The notes under the pieces are model-generated. The model was not told where the DNA came from, made no database searches, and saw nothing but the letters and a program-made list of their open reading frames with translations. A stretch of DNA of 22,940 nucleotides from DASXRC01 sp036506795 (GTDB taxonomy: Bacteria > Actinomycetota > Actinomycetes > Mycobacteriales > Micromonosporaceae). Location: assembly GCA_036506795.1 (NCBI GenBank), contig DASXRC010000239.1:1-22940 (forward strand), written 5' to 3'. A program made the translations under genes and the position numbers. Shown here piece by piece: positions 1 through 7,658 of this stretch (position 1 is its first letter; every line of letters begins with the position of its first letter).

Positions 1-300
1 TACGTGGCGTCGCTGCGGCCCGACGCGGTCGGCCGCACCTTCGTGCTCGGCGAGTTCGGTCGGCTGTTGCCGGCCATCGACGCCCGCGCGCTGCCCCCGG
101 CCGGGCCGACGCCGGAGGACGCGTACGCCCGGGGCGTGGCGATCGTCGAGGCCGCGGGCGCCGTCCGCCGCGGCGCACCGCCACTGCCCGAGGACGATCT
201 GGACGACCCGTGGGGCCGCGGCGACCAGTGCTTCAGCCGGGTCGCGGACGAGATCGAGGAGACGGTACGCCCGTTCGCGGCGCTGCTGCTCGCGGCCTGA
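1..300 (+). CDS. Low-molecular-weight protein tyrosine phosphatase family protein, 3' end only
   Basis: This is the C-terminal 99 codons of a reading frame that enters from the left edge and stops with TGA at 298-300, so its start and catalytic N-terminal CX5R loop are outside the window. The visible part has the features of the C-terminal half of the low-molecular-weight phosphatase/arsenate reductase fold: a DDPWGRG segment at 212-232 that matches the family's conserved Asp-Pro general-acid region, followed by an amphipathic helix (FSRVADEIEETVRPF) typical of the last helix. The family removes phosphate from protein tyrosines in the cytoplasm. In actinobacteria such a gene commonly sits between a Sua5-type threonylcarbamoyl-AMP synthase gene and glyA, which fits the next gene here. 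Identity as the family is fairly secure; the substrate cannot be told. Confidence 0.75.
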   Translation, partial: YVASLRPDAVGRTFVLGEFGRLLPAIDARALPPAGPTPEDAYARGVAIVEAAGAVRRGAPPLPEDDLDDPWGRGDQCFSRVADEIEETVRPFAALLLAA

Positions 301-326
301 CGCCGCCGGCGGGAGGGGAGGAGGCG

Positions 327-1601
327 GTGAGCACGTACTGGGGCCCGGACTTCGACGAGCTCGAGGCGACCGACCCCGAGATCGCGTCGGTGGTCCTCGG
401 GGAGCTCCACCGGCTGCGCGGTGGCCTGCAGCTCATCGCGAGCGAGAACCTGACCTCACCGGCGGTCCTGGCCGCGCTCGGCTCGACGCTGACGAACAAG
501 TACGCGGAGGGGTACCCCGGCCGGCGGTACTACGGCGGCTGCGCCGAGGTCGACCGGGCCGAGGAGATCGGCATGGCCCGGGCCACGGAGCTGTTCGGCG
601 CCGAGCACGCGAACCTGCAGCCGCACAGCGGCGCGAGCGCCAACCTCGCCGCGTACGCCGCCCTCCTGCAGCCGGGCGACACCGTGCTCGCGATGGACCT
701 GCCGCACGGCGGCCACCTGACCCACGGCAGCAAGGTCAACTTCTCCGGAAAGTGGTTCGGGACCGTCGGCTACACGGTGCGGGCCGACACCGAACTGATC
801 GACTACGACGAGGTGCGCGACCTCGCCCTGGCGCACCGTCCCAAGATGATCATTTGTGGCGCCACGGCGTACCCCCGCTTGATCGACTTCGAGAGGTTCC
901 GCGAGATTGCCGACGAGGTCGGCGCGTACCTGATGGTCGACGCTGCCCACTTCATCGGGCTGGTGGCCGGCGGGGCGATCCCATCGCCCGTGCCGTACGC
1001 GGACGTCGTGTGCTTCACCACCCACAAGGTCCTGCGCGGCCCCCGCGGCGGCATGATCCTGTGCCGGCGGCAACTGGCCCCGCGGATCGACAAGGCGGTC
1101 TTCCCGTTCACCCAGGGCGGGCCGCTCATGCACGCGGTCGCGGCGAAGGCGGTCGCGCTCCGGGAGGCAGCCACGCCCGAGTACGCCGCGTACGCCCGGC
1201 AGGTCATCGCGAACGCACAGGCGCTCGCGGCCGGGCTGGCCGCCGCGGGCATGCGCCCGGTGTCCGGCGGCACCGACACCCACCTGGCGCTGATTGACCT
1301 CCGCGACGTCGGTGTCACCGGCCGCGAGGCCGAGGAGCGGTGCGACGCCGCGAAGATCACGCTGAACAAGAACGCGATCCCGTATGACCCCCAGAAGCCA
1401 ATGATCGCTTCCGGCGTCCGGGTCGGTACGCCGAGCGTCACTACCCAGGGCATGCGCGAGGGGGAGATGCGCCAGATCTCGTCGCTCATCGCGCGGGCGG
1501 TGCGGACGGACCCGGCCGCACCCGGCGGTGACGATCGCACCCGGGACCTGCACGACGAGGTGGCCGCGCTGGTCGCCAAGTTCCCGGCGTACCCCCGATG
1601 A
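327..1601 (+). CDS. glyA: Serine hydroxymethyltransferase
   Basis: A 424-residue cytoplasmic, PLP-dependent enzyme that converts serine and tetrahydrofolate to glycine and 5,10-methylenetetrahydrofolate, the main source of one-carbon units. The length matches the family (about 415-430). Visible signatures are LIASENLTS near the N-terminus, the YAEGYPGRRYYGG segment, the QPHSGASAN cofactor-binding region, DAAHFIGL, and TTHKVLRGPRGG, whose lysine (residue 234, codon 1026-1028) should form the Schiff base with PLP. The frame is open further upstream to 210, but the GTG at 327 is chosen because a purine-rich ribosome site (GGGAGGGGAGGAGG, 311-324) lies just before it and the protein then begins like the family. 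The stop overlaps the next gene's ATG (ATGA, 1598-1601), implying translational coupling. A genome of this type may hold a second glyA. Confidence 0.95.
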   Translation: MSTYWGPDFDELEATDPEIASVVLGELHRLRGGLQLIASENLTSPAVLAALGSTLTNKYAEGYPGRRYYGGCAEVDRAEEIGMARATELFGAEHANLQPHSGASANLAAYAALLQPGDTVLAMDLPHGGHLTHGSKVNFSGKWFGTVGYTVRADTELIDYDEVRDLALAHRPKMIICGATAYPRLIDFERFREIADEVGAYLMVDAAHFIGLVAGGAIPSPVPYADVVCFTTHKVLRGPRGGMILCRRQLAPRIDKAVFPFTQGGPLMHAVAAKAVALREAATPEYAAYARQVIANAQALAAGLAAAGMRPVSGGTDTHLALIDLRDVGVTGREAEERCDAAKITLNKNAIPYDPQKPMIASGVRVGTPSVTTQGMREGEMRQISSLIARAVRTDPAAPGGDDRTRDLHDEVAALVAKFPAYPR

Positions 1602-2035
1602 GCGCGACCGGCGCCGAGGACCGCGGCTGGCGGCTGCGGCACCTGCCGCTGCTGCTCGCGGTCTCCGGAGCGCTGATCGTGGCGGCGGCGCTGCTCGGCG
1701 GGGTACTGCGTGGCGGCTCGGGCGCCATCGGGGCGGCCGCCGGGGTCGGGATCGTGACCGCCAGCTACCTGACCTCCACGCTGCTGATCGCCTGGGCGGA
1801 CGCGGTGCAACCAGCCCTCGTCCTACCGATCGGGATGACCGCGTACGCGGTCAAGTTCACCGTGATCGGCGTCGTCATGGCCGCCGTGGCGGCGAGCGGC
1901 TGGGATGGCCTCGTGCCGCTTGGCTTCGGCGTCGTGGCGGGCGTGATCGCGTGGACGGCGACGCAGATCATCTGGGTTGTCCGCAACCCGCCGCGGCTGG
2001 CGTACACCCCGCCGGCCGAGGCCCGCGACGACTGA
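1598..2035 (+). CDS. AtpI-like four-segment membrane protein
   Basis: A 145-residue integral membrane protein with four predicted hydrophobic segments (about residues 15-35, 40-62, 70-92 and 100-122) and a short polar tail ending EARDD. Its size, topology and place just before the atp genes resemble the poorly conserved AtpI (ATP synthase protein I) of Streptomyces and the Rv1303-type protein of mycobacteria, which are thought to help c-ring assembly or stability. I see no sequence motif that proves this; the assignment rests mainly on context and topology. The start ATG overlaps the glyA stop by four bases, so the protein is probably made from the glyA message. A second, shorter AtpZ/AtpI-type gene follows at 2306, beyond a strong hairpin, so this gene may be transcribed separately from the ATP synthase operon. 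Confidence 0.6.
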   Translation: MSATGAEDRGWRLRHLPLLLAVSGALIVAAALLGGVLRGGSGAIGAAAGVGIVTASYLTSTLLIAWADAVQPALVLPIGMTAYAVKFTVIGVVMAAVAASGWDGLVPLGFGVVAGVIAWTATQIIWVVRNPPRLAYTPPAEARDD

Positions 2036-2050
2036 CGGCCCTCCGCGGGG

Positions 2051-2111
2051 GCAACTCCGTCAGAGTTGGGGCCTCCGCCGGCCCACGAACGCCCAACTCT
2101 GACGGAGTTGC
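2051..2111. repeat. Long perfect hairpin, paired-palindrome element copy A
   Basis: The arms at 2051-2070 and 2092-2111 are perfectly complementary over 20 bp with a 21-nt loop. Each arm is itself a palindrome, CAACTC-N5-GAGTTG (2052-2068 and 2094-2110), so the site can fold as one long hairpin or two short ones; the two palindrome centres are 42 bp apart. It lies between the AtpI-like gene and atpZ, 16 bp after the upstream stop codon, and could end transcription from glyA or bind a protein. A related copy sharing the core AACTCCGTC is at 17974-18034. It has no T-run, so termination is an inference. Confidence 0.8.
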
Positions 2112-2160
2112 GGCGGGAAGGGGCGTCCGCGCCCCGGCGCGGCCGCGTCCGTGCGCGAAA

Positions 2161-2207
2161 CTGTCCGAGATGCGTCTGGACAGAGCGCGGATGACCAGGA
2201 GTACCGT
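2161..2207 (+). promoter_or_regulatory. Candidate atp operon promoter with inverted repeat
   Basis: In the 190-bp space between hairpin A and atpZ there is an inverted repeat CTGTCC-N11-GGACAG (2161-2183). Its right arm contains TGGACA (2177-2182), which resembles a -35 box, and TACCGT at 2202-2207 could be a -10 box. The spacing of 19 bp is longer than ideal. An alternative -10-like TGATAT lies at 2287-2292, close to the atpZ start. The region must hold the atp promoter if hairpin A stops upstream transcripts; which element is used cannot be decided by eye. Confidence 0.3.
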
Positions 2208-2305
2208 GTAACGCCGTCGGCTTTCCTGCGGCGCCCGCGCATCCGGTGGAGTGCGTGGGGGTGAGTTCTGGGCGCCATCGGCCGACTGATATCGTTCGCC
2301 GCGTC

Positions 2306-2536
2306 ATGGCCGGTGACCAAACCCCCCAGCGACCTGGCCGCCCGGACGACACCCCGACCGGTGCGGGGCAGGGTTGGGCCGCCATCGCCTACCTGCTCGG
2401 GGGAATGGCGGTATGGGGATTCATCGGTTGGCTGATCGACCGCTGGCTCGACACCGGAGGCATCGCCACCGGGATCGGCGTGGTGGTCGGGGCCACCGGT
2501 GGCGTCTACCTCGTCGCCCGCCGGCTCGGCGCCTAG
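2306..2536 (+). CDS. atpZ: AtpZ/AtpI family protein, ATP synthase accessory subunit
   Basis: A 76-residue protein with a polar N-terminal stretch (about 25 residues) and two hydrophobic segments, the first containing GGMAVWGFIGWLIDRWLDT and the second a glycine/valine-rich helix ending VYLVARRLGA. The GW-LID-RWL pattern and length match the AtpZ/AtpI family encoded at the head of many bacterial atp operons. Members are proposed to aid ATP synthase assembly or cation supply; the exact role here is inference. The ATG at 2306 is preferred over a longer in-frame start at 2246, because residues upstream of it do not look like the family. There is no clear ribosome site, and a TGATAT -10-like sequence lies 13 bases before the ATG, so the transcript may be leaderless or have a very short leader. 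The gene ends 15 bases before atpB. Confidence 0.85.
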   Translation: MAGDQTPQRPGRPDDTPTGAGQGWAAIAYLLGGMAVWGFIGWLIDRWLDTGGIATGIGVVVGATGGVYLVARRLGA

Positions 2537-2551
2537 CGAGGGAAGGGACGC

Positions 2552-3346
2552 GTGCTCGGACAGGCGATCGCTCTACCGCAGAGCGACCTACCGTTTCCCC
2601 CCGAGGTGGACGATTTCTACCTGCCCAGCATCGTGCCGTGGGGCGGGGACAACATCTGGTTCACCAAGGTCACCGTGCTGGTGTTCCTCGCCGTAGGGCT
2701 GCTGATCATCTACTTCGTCTGGGCGTACCGCGATCCGAAGCTCGTGCCCACGAAGCGGCAATGGATCGCGGAGTCGATCTACGGGTTCGGCCGCAACAAC
2801 ATCGCGGTCGAGATGATCGGCCATGAGGGCGTACGGTTCGCGCCGTACTTCACGACGCTGTTCTGTTTCATCCTGCTGACCAACCTGTTCAGCATCATCC
2901 CGGGCATCCAGCTCCCCCCGACGTCGCACATCGCGTTCCCCGCCGTGCTGGCGTTCATCAGTTGGATCATGTTCATCTGGGTCGGCGTACGGAAGCACGG
3001 CTTCGTCGGCTACTTCAAGCACGCCCTGGTTCCGCCCGCGCCGTGGTTCATCCTGCCGATCCTGATCCCGATCGAGTTCGCGTCGACGTTCCTCTTCCGG
3101 CCGTTCACGCTCGCACTGCGGCTCTTCGCCAACATGTTCGCCGGCCACGTCATCCTGCTCGTGTTCTCGCTGGGCGGATTCGTCATGCTCAACGCGAACG
3201 CGCTGCTGTTCCCGGTCTCGCTGCTCTCCTGGGTGATGGCCGTCGCGCTGACGTTCCTCGAGGCGCTGGTGATCGTGCTGCAGGCGTACGTCTTCGTCGT
3301 GCTGACCGCGAGTTACGTCCAGGGTGCCCTCGCCGAGGAGCACTGA
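2552..3346 (+). CDS. atpB: F1Fo ATP synthase subunit a
   Basis: Subunit a forms the two proton half-channels against the c ring in the membrane. The product has 264 residues with five to six hydrophobic helices, as usual for the family. The essential arginine sits in LALRLFANMFAGH (Arg190, codon 3119-3121), the equivalent of Arg210 in E. coli; the C-terminal helix FLEALVIVLQAYVFVVLTASYV is also typical. The GTG at 2552 is supported by a purine-rich ribosome site (GAGGGAAGGGA, 2538-2548). It is second in the atp operon, followed by atpE. Its stop overlaps the ATG of a 16-codon ORF (TGATG, 3344-3348). Confidence 0.97.
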   Translation: MLGQAIALPQSDLPFPPEVDDFYLPSIVPWGGDNIWFTKVTVLVFLAVGLLIIYFVWAYRDPKLVPTKRQWIAESIYGFGRNNIAVEMIGHEGVRFAPYFTTLFCFILLTNLFSIIPGIQLPPTSHIAFPAVLAFISWIMFIWVGVRKHGFVGYFKHALVPPAPWFILPILIPIEFASTFLFRPFTLALRLFANMFAGHVILLVFSLGGFVMLNANALLFPVSLLSWVMAVALTFLEALVIVLQAYVFVVLTASYVQGALAEEH

Positions 3347-3396
3347 TGTCGCCCATCCCCACCATCCAGCTTCCGCGTGAAGGTCACGCGCGATAA
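3346..3396 (+). CDS. Possible 16-residue coupled small ORF between atpB and atpE
   Basis: An ATG at 3346 overlaps the atpB stop codon and is preceded at a 5-base distance by GAGGAG (3335-3340). It opens a 16-codon frame, MSPIPTIQLPREGHAR, ending in TAA at 3394-3396. The atpE ribosome site AGGAGG (3399-3404) begins two bases after that stop. The arrangement would let ribosomes leaving atpB reach the atpE start region. No family is recognised, and the peptide may be a chance frame; only conservation across related genomes would make it real. Confidence 0.25.
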   Translation: MSPIPTIQLPREGHAR

Positions 3397-3414
3397 CCAG
3401 GAGGACACTCAGCC

Positions 3415-3636
3415 ATGGATCTCGCCGCAGTCACCGGCAGTCTCAGTGCCATCGGTTACGGCCTGGCCGCCATCGGCCCGGGCATAGGCGTCGGCCTGAT
3501 CTTCGCCTCGTACGTCCAGTCGACCGCCCGCCAGCCCGAGTCGTCACAGATGACGCTGCCGTACGTCTGGATCGGCTTCGCGGTCGTCGAGGCGCTGGCT
3601 CTGCTCGGCATCGCGTTCGGCTTCGTCTTCAGTTAA
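3415..3636 (+). CDS. atpE: F1Fo ATP synthase subunit c
   Basis: A 73-residue proteolipid that forms the rotating proton-carrying ring. Two transmembrane helices flank the conserved polar loop RQP (residues 39-41). The first helix carries the glycine-rich AIGPGIGVG packing motif, and the second has the ion-binding glutamate, Glu59, in FAVVEALALLG. The length and glutamate, rather than aspartate, are normal for actinobacteria. The segment MTLPYVWIGF between the loop and the second helix is, from memory, like Micromonosporaceae c subunits. A strong AGGAGG ribosome site at 3399-3404 fits the high copy number needed for this subunit. Confidence 0.96.
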   Translation: MDLAAVTGSLSAIGYGLAAIGPGIGVGLIFASYVQSTARQPESSQMTLPYVWIGFAVVEALALLGIAFGFVFS

Positions 3637-3663
3637 GGCACACCCCTCGCGACGGAGGTTCGC

Positions 3664-4185
3664 ATGTATCTGGCCGCCGAGCACAACCCGATCGTGCCGA
3701 TCTGGCAGGAGATGGTCATCGGGGCGATCGCCTTCGGCATCCTCTGCTACGCGCTGATCAAGTTCGTCTTCCCGCGCATGGAGCAGACGTTCCAGGCCCG
3801 GGTCGAGGCCATCGAGGGGGGCATCCAGCGGGCCGAGGCCGCACAGGCCGAAGCGAACCAGCTGCTGGAGCGGTACCGGGCCCAGCTCGCCGAGGCGCGC
3901 ACCGAGGCGGCCCGCATCCGCGACGAGGCGCGGGCCGACGCCGAGGGCATCCGCCAGGACGTCCTGGGCCGGGCCCGCGAGGAGTCCGACCGGATCATCG
4001 CGGCCGGGCGGGACCAGCTCACCGCGGAGCGACAGACGATCGTGCGGGACCTGCGCGGGGAGATGGGCACGCTCGCCGTCGACCTGGCCAGCAGGATCAT
4101 CGGTGAGTCGCTCGCCGACGAGGCCCGCCGCAGGGGCACCGTCGAGCGCTTCCTCGCCGAGCTGGAGGAGGCGGGAGCCCGCTGA
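3664..4185 (+). CDS. atpF: F1Fo ATP synthase subunit b
   Basis: A 173-residue peripheral stalk subunit. It has one N-terminal membrane helix (about residues 17-36) followed by a long, highly charged Ala/Glu/Arg-rich coiled coil (about 45-150), which dimerises and links Fo to the delta subunit at the top of F1. Residues RVEAIEGGIQRAEAAQAEA are typical of the tether region. The ATG is preceded by GGAGG at 3654-3658. Only one b gene is present, with no b' or b-delta fusion as in mycobacteria. The stop overlaps the atpH start (TGATG at 4183-4187), so the two stalk subunits are probably translationally coupled. Confidence 0.95.
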   Translation: MYLAAEHNPIVPIWQEMVIGAIAFGILCYALIKFVFPRMEQTFQARVEAIEGGIQRAEAAQAEANQLLERYRAQLAEARTEAARIRDEARADAEGIRQDVLGRAREESDRIIAAGRDQLTAERQTIVRDLRGEMGTLAVDLASRIIGESLADEARRRGTVERFLAELEEAGAR

Positions 4186-5009
4186 TGAGCGACCTCGCGA
4201 GCCGGGAGTCGTACGCCGCGGCGGCGGACCGTCTCGAGGCGTACGCCCGCGGTGCCGAGCCGACCGAGGTGGCCGCCGTGGCCGACGAGATTATCGCGGT
4301 CGGCGCGGTGCTGGAGAGGCAGCCGCGGCTGCGCCGCGCGCTGTCCGACCCCGCCCGGAGCGGCGAGGACCGCGCGGACCTTCTGCGCGGCCTGCTCGAG
4401 GGCAAGACGAGCGCTCCGGCCGTCGACCTGGTCGCCGCCCTGGTCGCCGGTCGCTGGCCCTCCTCGACCGAACTGCTCGACGCTGCCGAGAGGCTCGGTG
4501 TGGAGGCGCTGCTCGTGTCGGCGGACCACGCCAGCGAGCTAGCCGACGTCGAGGACGAGCTGTTCCGGTTCGGGCAGATCGTCGACGGCGACACGCGGCT
4601 GGCGGCGACCATCGGAGACCCGGCGGAGCCGTCGGACCGCCGGGCGGAGCTCGTCCATGCGCTGCTGGACGGCAAGGCCCGACCGGTCACCATCCGCCTC
4701 GCCGAGGTGGCCGTCCACGGCTATGGGGGTCGCGGGTTCGCCGCGTCGCTGACCCGGTTGGTGGAGGCCGCCGCCAAGCGGCGGGACCGGCAGGTGGCCT
4801 ACGTCACCGTGGCCACCCCGCTCGACGAGGAGGAGGAGCGCCGGTTGGGATCGACGCTGTCTGAACTGTACGGTCAGGAGGTCGCCATCAAGCTGACCGT
4901 GGACCCCGAGGTCCTGGGCGGGGTGAGCGTGTTGATCGGCTCGGACTTATACGACGGCACGGTCCTGCGTCGGCTCACCGACACCCGCAACACGCTGGCC
5001 AAACACTGA
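4185..5009 (+). CDS. atpH: F1Fo ATP synthase subunit delta
   Basis: A 274-residue OSCP/delta subunit that caps F1 and joins it to the b stalk. It is about 100 residues longer than the E. coli protein, which is normal for actinobacterial delta subunits of roughly 270 residues. The C-terminal half contains the family signature region, reading YVTVATPLDEEEERRLGSTL followed by LTVDPEVLGGVSVLIGSDLYDGTVLRRL, a good match to the conserved GG--I--GD---DGS---RL pattern. It starts one base inside the atpF stop. A 51-base gap separates it from atpA. Confidence 0.94.
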   Translation: MSDLASRESYAAAADRLEAYARGAEPTEVAAVADEIIAVGAVLERQPRLRRALSDPARSGEDRADLLRGLLEGKTSAPAVDLVAALVAGRWPSSTELLDAAERLGVEALLVSADHASELADVEDELFRFGQIVDGDTRLAATIGDPAEPSDRRAELVHALLDGKARPVTIRLAEVAVHGYGGRGFAASLTRLVEAAAKRRDRQVAYVTVATPLDEEEERRLGSTLSELYGQEVAIKLTVDPEVLGGVSVLIGSDLYDGTVLRRLTDTRNTLAKH

Positions 5010-5060
5010 TGCTGACCGAACAGACTTCGTCACAACGACGCCGAACAGAGGAAGTTGAGG

Positions 5061-6713
5061 ATGGCCGAGCTGACCATCTCGTCGGACGAGATCCGCGGAG
5101 CGCTGGAGCGCTACGTCTCGTCGTACACGCCGGAAATCTCCCGCGAGGAGGTCGGCGTCGTCACCGACGCCGGTGACGGCATCGCGCACGTCGAGGGCCT
5201 GCCCTCGACGATGGCCAACGAGCTGCTGGAGTTCGAGGACGGCACGCTCGGCGTGGCGCTCAACCTCGACGTCCGGGAGATCGGCGTCGTGATCCTCGGC
5301 GCGTTCGAGGGCGTGGACGAGGGTCAGAAGGTCAAGCGGACCGGCCGGGTGCTCTCGGTTCCGATCGGCGACAAGTTCCTCGGCCGCGTCGTGGACCCGC
5401 TGGGCGCCCCGATCGACGGGCTGGGCGATGTCGAGAACGAGGGCTTCCGCGAGCTGGAGCTGCAGGCTCCCAACGTGATGGCGCGCCAACCCGTGAAGGA
5501 GGCGCTGCAGACCGGCATCAAGGCCATCGACTCGATGACCCCGATCGGCCGCGGGCAGCGTCAGCTGATCATTGGCGACCGCAAGACCGGCAAGACGACG
5601 GTCGCGCTCGACACGATCCTCAACCAGCGCGACAACTGGCGCTCGGGCGACCCGAAGAAGCAGGTGCGCTGCATCTACGTGGCGATCGGTCAGAAGGCCT
5701 CCACGATCGCCTCGGTCAAGGGCATCCTCGACGAGCAGGGCGCGATGGAGTACACGACCATCGTCGCGTCGCCCGCGTCGGATCCGGCCGGCTTCAAGTA
5801 CCTGGCCCCGTACTGTGGCTCGGCCATCGGCCAGCATTGGATGTACGCCGGCAAGCACGTGCTCATCGTCTTCGATGACCTGAGCAAGCAGGCCGAGGCG
5901 TACCGCTCGGTGTCGCTGCTGCTGCGCCGCCCGCCCGGCCGCGAGGCGTACCCGGGCGACGTCTTCTACCTGCACTCCCGGCTGTTGGAGCGCTGCGCGA
6001 AGCTGTCCGACGACATCGGCAGCGGATCGATGACCGGTCTGCCGATCATCGAGACCAGGGCGAACGACATCTCGGCGTTCATCCCGACGAACGTCATCTC
6101 GATCACGGACGGCCAGATCTTCCTCGAGGCCGACCTGTTCAACCAGGGCGTCCGGCCGGCCATCAACGTGGGCACGTCGGTCTCTCGGGTCGGCGGCAAT
6201 GCCCAGGTCACGCCCATGAAGCGGGTTGCCGGCCGGCTCCGGCTGGACCTCGCCCAGTACCGCGAGCTCGAGGCGTTCGCCGCGTTCGCCTCGGACCTGG
6301 ACAGGGCTTCGCGCGCCCAGCTCGAGCGGGGCGCGCGTCTGGTCGAGCTGCTCAAGCAGCCGAACTACTCGCCGTACCCGGTCGAGGAGCAGGTCGTCTC
6401 CGTCTGGGCCGGGACAAACGGGAAGCTCGACGACGTGCCGGTCGGCGACGTGCGGCGCTTCGAGCGCGAGTTCCTGCAGTACCTGCGCCACTCCTACCAG
6501 GGAACCCTGAAGTCGATCCAAGACGGCAACTGGGACGACGACATCATCGCCACCCTCGACGAGGCGGTGGAGAAGTTCAAGAACATGTTCCTCGGCAAGG
6601 AGGACAAGATCCTGGGCCACGAGGCGGAGCACAAGCCGTACGAGGGCGAGGAGAACCACGAGACCGTGACCCGGTACCGGCAGCAGCCCGAGCCGCCGGC
6701 CGAGAAGCGATAG
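5061..6713 (+). CDS. atpA: F1Fo ATP synthase subunit alpha
   Basis: A 550-residue non-catalytic nucleotide-binding subunit of F1. The Walker A loop GDRKTGKTT lies at residues 172-180, with LIVFDDLSKQ as the Walker B region and the family signature PAINVGTSVSRVGG further on. The frame is open to a TTG at 5055, but the ATG at 5061 fits the ribosome site AGAGGA (5047-5052) and the known N-terminus MAELTI. The protein is about 37 residues longer than the E. coli subunit: after about residue 510 it carries a charged tail (KEDKILGHEAEHKPYEGEEN onward). Mycobacterial alpha has a similar-length extension that restrains ATP hydrolysis; that this tail does so is inference. Confidence 0.97.
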   Translation: MAELTISSDEIRGALERYVSSYTPEISREEVGVVTDAGDGIAHVEGLPSTMANELLEFEDGTLGVALNLDVREIGVVILGAFEGVDEGQKVKRTGRVLSVPIGDKFLGRVVDPLGAPIDGLGDVENEGFRELELQAPNVMARQPVKEALQTGIKAIDSMTPIGRGQRQLIIGDRKTGKTTVALDTILNQRDNWRSGDPKKQVRCIYVAIGQKASTIASVKGILDEQGAMEYTTIVASPASDPAGFKYLAPYCGSAIGQHWMYAGKHVLIVFDDLSKQAEAYRSVSLLLRRPPGREAYPGDVFYLHSRLLERCAKLSDDIGSGSMTGLPIIETRANDISAFIPTNVISITDGQIFLEADLFNQGVRPAINVGTSVSRVGGNAQVTPMKRVAGRLRLDLAQYRELEAFAAFASDLDRASRAQLERGARLVELLKQPNYSPYPVEEQVVSVWAGTNGKLDDVPVGDVRRFEREFLQYLRHSYQGTLKSIQDGNWDDDIIATLDEAVEKFKNMFLGKEDKILGHEAEHKPYEGEENHETVTRYRQQPEPPAEKR

Positions 6714-6722
6714 GGCGATCCG

Positions 6723-7658
6723 ATGGCTGCCCAGGTTCGCGTTCTTCGTCAGCGAATTCGCTCCGCGAGGTCGATGAAGAAGATCACCAAGGCGATGGAA
6801 CTCGTCGCGACGAGTCGCATCGCCAAGGCACAGGCGCGGGTCGCGGCGTCGCTCCCGTACGCCAGGGCCATCACCGGGGTGCTCACGGCGCTGGCGTCCA
6901 ACGCGAGCAACATCGACCACCCGCTGCTGGTCGAGCGGCCGCGGGTGCGGCGGGTCGGGGTATTGGTCATCACCAGCGACCGCGGCCTCGCCGGCGGCTA
7001 TACCTCGAACGCGATCCGCGCGGCGGAGCAGCTCATCTCGCGGCTCCGGGCCGAGGGCAAGGAGCCGGTGCTGTACGTGGTGGGCCGCAAGGGTGTCACG
7101 TACTACCGGTTCCGGAACCGGCCGATCGAGGCGAGCTGGACCGGCTTTTCCGAGCAGCCCTCATACGCGGACGCCCGCATGATCGGGGAGACGCTGATCG
7201 AGACGTTCACTCGGGGTGCCGAAGGCGGCGAGGGCCCGGGCGCCGACGGGCTGCAGGGCGTCGATGAGCTCGACGTCGTATTCACGCAGTTCAAGTCGCT
7301 GATGACCCAGACGCCCGCGGTCCGTCGGATCGCGCCGATGGAGGTCGAGGAACGTCCGCGGTCGGAGGCCGCGGGACTGCTGCCGGCGTACGAGTTCGAG
7401 CCGGAGGCCGAAACGTTGATGGACTCGCTGCTGCCGCGGTACATCAACACTCGGATCTACGCGGCTCTGATCGAGTCCGCGGCCAGCGAGTCGGCGGCTC
7501 GGCGGCGGGCGATGAAGAGCGCGACGGACAACGCGGAAGACATGATCCAGAAGTACACGCGCGACATGAACACCGCGCGCCAGGCGGGGATCACCCAGGA
7601 GATCAGTGAAATCGTCGGCGGCGGCAACGCGCTCGCCGCAGCGGGAAGTGAAGTGTGA
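6723..7658 (+). CDS. atpG: F1Fo ATP synthase subunit gamma
   Basis: A 311-residue central rotor shaft of F1. The N-terminal helix has the conserved pattern RIRSARSMKKITKAMELVA, and the C-terminal helix contains MKSATDNAEDMI and RQAGITQEISEIVGG, both hallmark regions. Between residues about 164 and 180 there is a Gly/Glu-rich insert (GAEGGEGPGADG) at about the place of the mycobacterial gamma loop. The ribosome site is weak (AGGGCGAT just before the ATG), and the stop overlaps the atpD start region (GTGATG, 7655-7660), so coupling is likely. Confidence 0.95.
   Translation: MAAQVRVLRQRIRSARSMKKITKAMELVATSRIAKAQARVAASLPYARAITGVLTALASNASNIDHPLLVERPRVRRVGVLVITSDRGLAGGYTSNAIRAAEQLISRLRAEGKEPVLYVVGRKGVTYYRFRNRPIEASWTGFSEQPSYADARMIGETLIETFTRGAEGGEGPGADGLQGVDELDVVFTQFKSLMTQTPAVRRIAPMEVEERPRSEAAGLLPAYEFEPEAETLMDSLLPRYINTRIYAALIESAASESAARRRAMKSATDNAEDMIQKYTRDMNTARQAGITQEISEIVGGGNALAAAGSEV

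Noticed and set aside
456..1553. A 365-codon minus-strand frame over glyA
   Set aside because: It mirrors the third-position GC bias of glyA and has no recognisable domain.
4947..6920. A 657-codon open frame on the minus strand across atpA
   Set aside because: It is antisense to a highly conserved atpA, has low-complexity Arg/Asp/Val composition, and reflects codon bias in GC-rich DNA. Similar long shadows lie over glyA, atpD, murA and meaA.
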